Below, in pieces: positions 47,410 through 57,200 of a stretch of 64,000 bases of DNA. The notes under the pieces are model-generated. The model saw only the letters and a program-made list of their open reading frames with translations. It was not told the origin of the DNA and did not search any database. Numbering within the stretch: the first letter of the stretch is position 1; every line of letters starts with the position of its first letter. The stretch is from contig NC_058337.1 in NCBI RefSeq assembly GCF_905475395.1, forward strand, positions 131,647,960 through 131,711,959. Direction: 5' to 3'. Position numbers and translations under genes: made by a program. Origin of the DNA: Chrysoperla carnea. Taxonomy: Eukaryota > Arthropoda > Insecta > Neuroptera > Chrysopidae.

Positions 47410-49401
47410 ATGGAAAATTCTATTAAACTTGAAGAAAACATTAAACTTGAAAACAAATTAAATACTGAATTTATAATAAAAGAGGAAGCTTTTGAAGAAA
47501 ATGAAATAATAGCAACTGAACATATTAAAGAAGAAATAATAGCACCTGCATTTGACGAAAACATTAAACTTGAAAACAAATTAAATACTGAATTTATAAT
47601 AAAAGAGGGAGCATTTGAAGAAAACATTAAACTTCAAAACAAATTAAATACCGAATTTATAAAAAAAGAGGAAGCATTTGAAGAAAATGAAATAATAGCA
47701 CCTGAACATATTAAAGAAGAAATAATAGAAGAGAATGTTACAATAAAAGATGAAAAACCTAGTTTTAATGAACAACTGTTAACGGACAACTATAAAAATA
47801 TTAAACTTGAACAACAATTACACACGGAATTAATTATTAAAGAAGACGAAAGTGATTTAGAATATTTTCGAAATGATAATGGAAACAAACTTTTATCATG
47901 CAATGATTGTGATGAAACATTTAAAACTGAAAGAAGTCTAATTTTACATCGAGAAATTCACACTGGAGGGAGACCGTTTTCATGTGAACATTGTGATAAA
48001 TCATTTAATCGGAAAAGCCACTTAATTCGACACCAAGGAACTCACACTGGAGAAAAACCTTTTTCATGTGAAGATTGTAATAAATCATTTAGTCGGAAAA
48101 GCCACTTAATTCGACACAAACTAACTCACACTGCAGGAAATAAACCTTTAGCATGTGAAGATTGTGACAAATCATTTGATCGGAAAGACAACTTAATTCA
48201 ACACAAACTAACTCACATTGCAGGAGAAAAAACTTTTTCATGTGAAGATTGTGACAAATCATTTGACCGGAAAAGCAAGTTAAACCGACACAAACTAACT
48301 CACACTGCAAGAGAAAAACATTTTTCATGTGAAGATTGTGATAAATCATTTAATCGGAAAAGCCACTTAATTCGACACCAAGGAACTCACACTGGAGAAA
48401 AACCTTTTTCATGTGAAGATTGTGATAAATCATTTGATCGGAAAAGCAACTTAAACCGACACAAACTAACTCATACTGTAGGAAAAAAACCTTTTTCATG
48501 TGAAGATTGTGATAAATCATTCAGTCGGAAAAGCCATTTAATTCGACACAAACGAATTCACACTGGAGAAAAACCTTTTTCGTGTGAAGTTTGTGATAAA
48601 ACTTTTTCTGACAAAAGCCATTTAGTTGAGCATTTACGAATTCATACCGGGGAAAAACCTTTTTCATGTGAAGATTGTAATAAATCATTTAATATTAAAA
48701 GCCACTTAAATCGACACAAACTAACACACACTGCAGGAAATAAACCTTTTGCATGTGAAGATTGTAACAAATTATTTGATCGGAAACGCAACTTAATTCA
48801 ACACAAACTAACTCACATTGCAGGAGAAAAACCTTTTGCATGTGAAGATTGTGATAAATCATTTAATCGGAAAAGGCTCTTAATTCGACACAAAAGAACT
48901 CACACCGAACTCAAATCTTTTTCATGTGAAGATTGTGATAAATCATTTGATCAGGAAGGCAACTTAAGCCGACACAAACTAACTCACACTGCAGGAGAAA
49001 AACCTTTTTCATGTGAAGATTGTTATAAATCATTTAATCGGAAAAGCCAATTAAATCGACATAAACTAACTCACACTGCAGGAGAAAAACCTTTTGCATG
49101 TGAAGATTGTGACAAATCATTTGATCGGAAAGTCAACTTAATTCAACACAAACTAACTCACATTGCAGGAGTAAAACCTTTTTCATGTGAAGATTGTGAC
49201 AAATCATTTGATCAGGAAAGCAACTTAAACCGACACAAACAAACTCACACTGCAGGAGACTTAATTCAACACAAACTAACTCACATTGCAGGAGAAAAAA
49301 CTTTTTCATGTGAAGATTGTGACAAATCATTTGACCGGAAAAGCAAGTTAAACCGACACAAACTAACTCACATTGCAGGAGAAAAGCCTTTTTCATGTTA
49401 A
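47410..49401 (+). CDS. Single-exon C2H2 zinc-finger protein with 17 near-identical fingers
   Basis: The open frame is 663 aa and has no intron. Residues 1-150 are acidic and consist of tandem variants of IKLENKLNTEFIIKEEAFEE and EHIKEEII. From about 157, seventeen complete fingers follow, most of the form CEDCDKSFxRKSxLxRHKLTH. One half finger (LIQHKLTHIAGE) sits between fingers 16 and 17, and the frame stops just after the first Cys of the next finger. Many linkers read TAGEKPF or IAGEKPF instead of TGEKPF. The high similarity between fingers, in DNA as well as protein, shows recent tandem expansion. Beyond the stop (49402-49620) further finger-like sequence is recognisable but out of frame. 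It is probably a nuclear DNA-binding factor, with no orthologue recognised. The minus-strand frames across it are shadows of the repeat. Confidence 0.85.
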   Translation: MENSIKLEENIKLENKLNTEFIIKEEAFEENEIIATEHIKEEIIAPAFDENIKLENKLNTEFIIKEGAFEENIKLQNKLNTEFIKKEEAFEENEIIAPEHIKEEIIEENVTIKDEKPSFNEQLLTDNYKNIKLEQQLHTELIIKEDESDLEYFRNDNGNKLLSCNDCDETFKTERSLILHREIHTGGRPFSCEHCDKSFNRKSHLIRHQGTHTGEKPFSCEDCNKSFSRKSHLIRHKLTHTAGNKPLACEDCDKSFDRKDNLIQHKLTHIAGEKTFSCEDCDKSFDRKSKLNRHKLTHTAREKHFSCEDCDKSFNRKSHLIRHQGTHTGEKPFSCEDCDKSFDRKSNLNRHKLTHTVGKKPFSCEDCDKSFSRKSHLIRHKRIHTGEKPFSCEVCDKTFSDKSHLVEHLRIHTGEKPFSCEDCNKSFNIKSHLNRHKLTHTAGNKPFACEDCNKLFDRKRNLIQHKLTHIAGEKPFACEDCDKSFNRKRLLIRHKRTHTELKSFSCEDCDKSFDQEGNLSRHKLTHTAGEKPFSCEDCYKSFNRKSQLNRHKLTHTAGEKPFACEDCDKSFDRKVNLIQHKLTHIAGVKPFSCEDCDKSFDQESNLNRHKQTHTAGDLIQHKLTHIAGEKTFSCEDCDKSFDRKSKLNRHKLTHIAGEKPFSC

Positions 49402-49620
49402 GATTGTGATAAATCATTTAATCGAAAAAGCAACTTATTTCGACACAAAAACATTTTTCATGTGAAAATTGTGTAAATGATTTGTTCTGAAATGCCGTTT
49501 AATTGAACACAAACTTACTCACACTGCAGTACAAAAACTTTTTTCATATGGAGATTGTGATAAATCATTTAATCGGAAAAGCCACTTTATTCGAAACGGA
49601 CTCACAGTTTCGAAACAAAC
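49402..49620 (+). pseudogene. Decayed zinc-finger units after the stop
   Basis: Directly after the TAA the frame still reads DCDKSFNRKSNLFRHKN, and then drifts. A further GDCDKSFNRKSHFIR-like unit is recognisable near 49545-49600. The stop codon looks like one base change in the common TGTGAAGATTGT word of the array (TGTTAAGATTGT). The gene once had at least two or three more fingers. Confidence 0.75.
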
Positions 49621-49869
49621 AAAACAACAGGCAAAAAACAGAGTAGAGAAATTATATGTAAGATAAGTGACATCTTTCCAGAACATTTAATACGTAAATT
49701 TAATATACTATTCTTTCTTATGAATTAATGTATTTTCACACGTAAACATATTTAAACTAAAAACATTAAATATAATTTGTAAATAAGTTTTGAAATGTCG
49801 CTCTTAGCGTTTGCGCAATAGAATATTAAACGAATTCATTCTTATGAAAATGGTTTCTCATACGAAATC

Positions 49870-50350
49870 CATATCCCTATCCCTATATATTATAAATGGG
49901 AAAGTAAAGATTTTTGTTTGTTTATTAGTTAAGCTTTCAAGCAAAAAAAATAATGAATGAATTTGAATGAAACTTAAAAATAATATAACTCATACATCAG
50001 AATAACACATGAGCTATAATTTATAAAGACGTACTTATAAAAAAAAATTTAATTTAAACTTAATCTGACATTTTACTGCTTCATCTATGATCATCATTTT
50101 GAACCATAAATTAAAGATTTCTGTTAATTTTTCAATAGTAAATGTAAAACAATTCATGGTCATTTTTTCTGATATACGAGTACTCAGCGAATTATGATTG
50201 TTTTAGACTTAAAAAAAATTGGAAACTGCATATATTTTAGCTGTGTAAAACAATCGCTTCGAGTATTATGGAAGGGGAATAAATGAGATCAAGAGAGGTG
50301 GACGCTAGTAAGCGGCGGTTTTTGTTTTTAATCCCAGTGAAGCGGGCGGG
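49870..50350 (+). repeat. Family C repeat, forward copy
   Basis: It starts ATATTATAAATGGGAAAGTA, carries AATGAATTTGAATGAAACTT, and ends with GAGTATTATGGAAGGGGAATA and GGACGCTAGTAAGCGGCGG. It is the reverse of the copies at 39400 and 58400. The ATATTATAAATG.GAAAG start is a very common insect repeat word. Confidence 0.65.
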
Positions 50351-51214
50351 TTGTGATGTTGATGGTACCAGTCTTATTGCTATAATGCTATTATTACTTT
50401 ATGGAAGTGAAAGGAAAGCGTTGGTAAAGAAATATATGGTCTTTCAAAATGACGAAATTTATTTAAAACAAACGATAAATAATTCGAAAATATTTACTTT
50501 GAAATTAATTGAATAGATACTAAATTTCTAAATATTCGGAGGTGCGGAGTATTATACAAGTGTTCCATTTTCGATGTTATTTTTAAATTTGCCACTATTT
50601 TGGTGTTTTATGGACAAGTGACAAGCGAAAACATTTCAGAATTTTATTTTTTATTTTTTAATTAACAAGTGAAATTTACAAAATTTAAAATACTCCCGAC
50701 AAATGCGGTTTTTTTTCTTGCAACTTTCTCCAAACTAAACCGGTTTTCTTGGAACATAGATAACGACACTCTTTATCAAAATACCTTTCAAATTTAGGTT
50801 AGAAAAAATCATACATATTTAATACCAAAATTTTAATAAAATTTCGGCACATTTCCAGAATAATTTTTTGAATGGCGTCGATAGTATTTAGTTTCAGATT
50901 ATTTGTGATTTGAGGATCATTAACGTAGATCTTCGAAAAAAGCCTTCGAAAAAAGAAAAACGAAAACAGGCGTTACATTGGAAGATCTACACAATAAAAA
51001 AAAATCTGCTTTCAAGAGATTATTCATTTGCCAAATCGTTTTAATATCAAATGTTTTGTCATTTTCGTTGATCGGAATTTTCTTACTTGCCACACGTCAA
51101 AATACAGGTCATTCTAGGTCAAAATGCCATTAGCTCAAAAAATAACATTGAAACTGGAACACTAATCTGTTTATAAACAAATAATATTACAAACATTTTC
51201 AAAACTTACAAGAA
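50351..51214. other. Spacer at the 3' side of TTI1
   Basis: No gene or named element was seen. It holds the convergent 3' ends of the second zinc-finger gene and TTI1. Confidence 0.45.
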
Positions 51215-54200
51215 TCAAACAACTTCAATAAAACTTTTTAAAATTTTCAAATTCAATTTGTATTCTTTGCTTTCTATAATCGATTTATCGTTGAATATTA
51301 TTTGTGTTATTAAATTTTTATCGATTTCATTACATATTTTATAGAAACGGATACAATTTTCCTAAAATAATAATAAAATTTTCAAAATGAAAATGATATT
51401 CGATATACATGATGTTTTGGAACTACCGCAGATTATAATAAATTGCCGACTTACTTGTAGGGGTTTTGGTTGACGATTACTTAAGTATGGAATACCGGAT
51501 GAAAATATTTCGTTTAATAAAACAACATCAGTAATTTTTAAATTTTTAACAATTTCCGGAATATATTTTAATAATGTTAATTGTAATTTATATTGTTGAG
51601 TGTAACGATAAGCTGATTTACTATCTTTTAAAAGACTATCTGGTGCTAAATCTTTTAAATATTTTATTAATATTCTTAATTGTCTAAAAAAAAATAATTT
51701 ATTGGGATCATGAAATGGATTTTATCCAGTCAAATTACACTTTGAAGGTTAGAAAAATTCCCATAGAGCTAAAAATTGTTATGAATGTTCAGAATACTAT
51801 TATAAATGAATTGTGAAAAGTCCCCATCAATCCCCCTTGTGCAAAAAATTTTATTGAGGGGGAAAGTTTGCAAAAATAGGTTTTTCGCGTTTTTCAGCAG
51901 CTCTATGGGAATTTTTGTAACCTTCAAAGTGTAATTTGACTGGATAATGAAATAGCCCATCTAAATCAATAGTGTAATAGAGGAAGTACTTACGGTAATG
52001 TTCGTCGTCCTAAAAATGTATCCGTAAATTGAATCATTGTATGTAATAAAATTACACTACGATCTACAATTAATGGATTTGATATCTCTTTGAAACGACC
52101 AATAAGTGGAGACCATATTAAATGTACCATTGGTAATATTATATCCTCCCATTCACGCAATACTCCCACACCAATTGTTAGTACGTCAAGTGTAAGAATT
52201 TTTAAATTTTCATCTTTCGATGGTAAAAAATGTACGCAACGTTTCATTATATCGTTTGTTAGCTGTATTTCAAGAGGTGGTTTTGGTTTGTTATTTTCAT
52301 CTGAAACACAATAAGATTTGAAAAATTGAAAGAGAATTTGTTTGTTGAGTGTTAAGTTGTTAACTCTTCAATTTAGTAAAATTCATAGAGATAATATCAT
52401 AGAGCTACAAATTCGCCGCTAAACGGTTGATCGCAGTAGAGAAAGACCGGATAAAGTAGGTGGATAAAGATGTAAAAAGACAGTTAAAGTAGTCGTGTCT
52501 GTTTTCATCTCTCTTATATTTCTCTTTCTTTCTACCTCCTTACTGCGTTCAAGAATTCACTTATTCCGTTTCGTATGCCTATACAGCTCTATGGTAAAAT
52601 TACATATTAATACAGTCGACAGGTTAGAAAAAGTGGGATTAGGTGGAAAAAGGTCGGAAGTTAATGAAACTTTAAGATAACATTTTCTTAAGTTTTGGAC
52701 CTTGAAGACCCTGTACAAACAAAAAAATTAAAAAAAGATAAACGAAATTTAGTAAAATTTACCTATATTTGAGTCAATTTCATCCATTTCTTTCAACTCC
52801 TGTAATTTTTGTTGCTCCTCCTTATAATCCTCCAGAATCATTTCAGTTGTAGTCATATTTTGTTCCCGTTTTTTAAATTCCTCATCAATTTCATCATATT
52901 CATTCACAATTTCACGTAATCCATCTACTTGGGTTAATATATTCTCAGATTGTAGTTGATTCATTTTGGCCGCATCGTATGTATCGTTAGTTCCAGTTTC
53001 GTTAGAGGTGCTTAATAAAATTTTCAAATTACGATCTTTCTCTTGCCATTGAGCAACAGTTTTAACAAATATTTGAAATAGACGAATAAATGGTATCCAA
53101 TTTTTGTACTGAATTTTATCTAAACTTTGGACTAGAGCCTGTAAAAAAAATTGGATTATTTAGATAATGTGCCATATTTCACATGGTGGAAATAGGGAAT
53201 ATTCATGAAATTTAAATTTGGTTCAAATATTTTTCTTCCGTAACTTTAATGACTGGACATTTCAACTAAACCATTATTTTAGTAATTAATATCTTTTAAA
53301 TTACTTAAAATTAATTATTAAAAGTACTAATTCAGTGAGGGCATTTAAAAATTTCTAAAACGGAAATTCAAATTTTTATACGGGGCTTGTCAAATTTGTT
53401 GACATACTGTATGATATTAATTATTTACATTTTATATGGTATTTCATTAAATTATACTATTCTACGGCTTTTTATTACAAAGCTTAATAATAACGAGTGT
53501 AAATTCTGTGTTGTAAATTCATTTTTTTAGCATGTAAATTATACATTGAACTGTCACCAATTGACAGATCACGTACTTATACGTCATCAACAGAGAGCGC
53601 CCAAAAACTGCGTTTAAATATCTCAAAATTATAATGTATTTTAAATATTTGTTTACACTTAAATACAGTATTTTTAAGCAGTATTTATATTTTTTACTTT
53701 GTTATAACGGTGTAAAAAATGAATTAAAAATATTAAAAAAAAAACATGAATATTCCCTATTAAGCTGGTTGGCTGCGACGTAAGTATTACCCACTCCAAA
53801 AAATTAACTGGATTGGCGATGGCTTGATATACTTACATCACTAATAATCTCCTCCATACATGGTAAAATACCGATTGTACTGTATCTCATGATGAAACCA
53901 AGTACATCCAATACTTCAGAATTACATTCTACGTAGCGTAGTTTCTTTATAATATGATAACGTAAATAATCACTGTTATTCACTAATAAACTGGTGACAT
54001 TTGTAAAATTTAAAGCGTCCTTTATCATATTTATTGAATTCATGCCAGCCAGTGAAACATAGGTTTGTGTACTACCTGCAAATTTTATATTATTAATTTC
54101 TGAAAAAGTGCGGAATTTCACCGTTACAGTCTATCTATTCGATCGTATTTTTAGGGATATCTATCCTTCATGCGAGAATTGAAATTGAGATGTGTGTAGG

Positions 54201-57200
54201 TTCGGGGATAAAAATCACAAGACGGGGTTGATGAACCTAAAATAAAGGAAGCGATACCCTTTGGTCAATAATCGGCGCTCAATAATCTGTAACACGAAAG
54301 GTTACGGTGGGGCATACTTACGATTTTTTTTGCTTATTTGAAGCAAATGATGCTAACTTTCATCTAGAAATGAGTTGTTCTCAACGACGAGCACACATTA
54401 GCATTTACTAAGAGAATCAGGTCGCATTTTGAAGTTAAAAGTCCGGCCTTAAAGTTTCAAGATTCCAATCGAGGATTATCTATGAATGGCTCGGGAAACT
54501 GAACCACCTAGCATTGAATACCACAGTCAACCTGATCTAAAAGTGATTATATCAAACCCGCCTTGATTCCTGGGATTTTGTGCAAGTTGTGCATAGCCAC
54601 AACCAGGCGGACTATTTGGACTGTGTTCTGTTAAAACTGGTTAGAATACAGTTGGTAGAAGGTTTTCAACGCTACAGAGGAAGTTTTTAACCAGAAATTC
54701 ACTCTCAAACATCCATATTCATAATTTGGGGATCTCAGATGATCTCACTTGAAGGGTTCGTCAAAATGAGACACTTACCTGCACGTTCCAACAATATGTA
54801 AAGAGTTTGTCGCATAAATCTATCAAACGATGAACCCAAAGCCTGTGCAGCCAATCCAATTCCTTCAGTCATCAAACAAACTTGTATAACATTACTTTTA
54901 ATTTCTTTAATCGATTCACAATCTGAATCTGATTTTATTGGTAAATACCAATGATCTGTATCAATATACACTTCTAGAATATTCTCAATTATTTCGAGTT
55001 TATATTCAATATTTGTAGTACTATTTTCGATCGGTGTTGAAGCAATTGTATTTAATAAAAATACAATTTCCTTACGTTGTTCATGAATCGTTTGAAAACG
55101 ATCCAATAACATGTTAATAATTGTTTCAGCTCCATTATTTGTTATTTGATTGCCAATTACATGACAAGCTGCGCATATTTTCTCGTGGGCTTCTTCGTTT
55201 AAATGACGAAATTTTTTCCATGGGGCACCAAGTTTTGATACATCGTTGAAATCTAAAATTGTTTGCAAAATGAAATTTGCATAAAACTTAAAGTTCAAAT
55301 CAACAGTTAAAAAAAGCTAAAAATACTTATGCTAATTGCTTGTATCTGGGTCTGGGCAGGCCCGGCAGCTATAGTGGATAGATCTATCAACACAAAATTC
55401 TATCGAAAATTATAATATCATCGATTATGTTCACCTTCTAAGTCACGTTCAACCAAAATCAGCCAAATTTTTTGACTTTATTGAGCGATTACCTATCGGT
55501 CAAATCTCCGATGTGTCGATAAGATTGACAACTTTTAATAAAAACGATTTTGACACAAGATTGTTAAGCGTCAGGGACATGTTTTTGTAACTTTTACAGA
55601 GATAAAATGAGCACACGAAAACTTTGGGGGAATTTACTGTCTTACCGTTCTCCCCGTCAGTTGCCTGTGAGACTTTCGATAAGTGCCATCACACGCGTCA
55701 TTTGACTTTGACAAAAAAATTTCAAACTGATAAAATTGAAAAAATGAGGTCACAACACCAAGGAGAAGGGGGGTTTACAAATGTGACCACCTTTGACAAA
55801 GACCGGGGGAAGGGGAGGGGCTTAGTAAAAAAAATCATTGAGTAGGATGTAATTTATGTATGACTCTACTTTAATATTCGAATAATTTTGATAACGTTAT
55901 CTCAAAAGCCATCAACATTAAAACATTTTATTTATACTAATCCTTCCCTTCTCCCATCACTGACCAGCTACCTACTCGGACTAGGAATGATCTACAGGAT
56001 CTCATTGCCTCGATTGATGTGAAACTTCTTCTAAAAACTTACCTTTAAATGAATAATCTTCCAATAACGATAAATCAATAACATCAAATTCAACAATTGT
56101 AATTAACGAACTTAACAAATAATTAACATAATCCATAGAATCCAATACTGGAAATGAAATTTCTGATTTGGTAAATATTCGTAAATATTCACATAATAAT
56201 GTTAACGTTGATATTTTGGATTTTTCATCTAGAAAACAAGTAAACGTTAAATCGTATATTAAGAGTAAAAATTTATTATTTCCAACTTTATATACAACGC
56301 ATTAAAATAAAAAATTACCTATCGAATTAATAATCAGTCTTGGTAATGTTGTTAAAAATTGATGAAATAAATTTTCAACGATATCGATAAATTTATTATT
56401 ATCATTCATTATTAGAAATTTATTTAAAATTGTTGAACTTTCGAATTGAACCATTTCAAAATCATCTCCGGATAATTTTATTAAAATTGATATGTAATAT
56501 TTCATTAAGGGTTCCATGTTTCTATTAAAGAAAAAACCAGATGATTAATGATAAGTGATGGCACGAGAATTTCAGGACCAGTTAGGAATGGGATGAGAAC
56601 TTGATTAAGCCAAAGATATTTTAGACCGAAAAATCTTAGTTAGAGGGGAAAGTAAATTCTGGGGTTTACTCTGAAAAGGATGAAGATTAAAGGCTGTCGT
56701 TTTAGCTACAGCAGCAATTCTGTAACTTGCTAATGTAGCGCTCCCAATTTGACGCATTCGGGCAGACACTTTTTCATACACATACATGGTTCTCCTTAGT
56801 TATACCTTCCATACGGTAGGCAGATATGGTCGAAGTGCAATCATAGGCGTTCCGGAGATCTTATCTTGCTTTAAAGAGCCTCTAAAATCAAAATCGTTAC
56901 GGCTACCCGTGCATCACGAGCAGGAGGAAATGAAATCAAATCTTCTTTATCACTGTCCGGCTTTTGCCATGAAGAAATGGAATCATTTGTTCTTAATGGT
57001 TCATGGAGTAGTGACTGGGGATGGACCAACCCGCCTTTCAGTATCACAACGAACCCTACGCGACTTATATTGTGGTCTCATGAGTCTAACCTTGCAGGTT
57101 CTACTTGCGTTTCTCCGTTTTTACTCACCTCAAACAATTATTAATAAATAATTCACATGTTTTTACAACTTCTAAACGTACAGCTGGATGTGAATGATTT

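Noticed and set aside
47980-49400. A CRISPR-like array because of evenly spaced 84-87 bp repeats
   Set aside because: The repeats are in-frame zinc-finger codons in a eukaryotic gene.
48089-49417. Minus-strand open frames with repeated CQLVCVELS-like text
   Set aside because: They are antisense shadows of the zinc-finger repeats.
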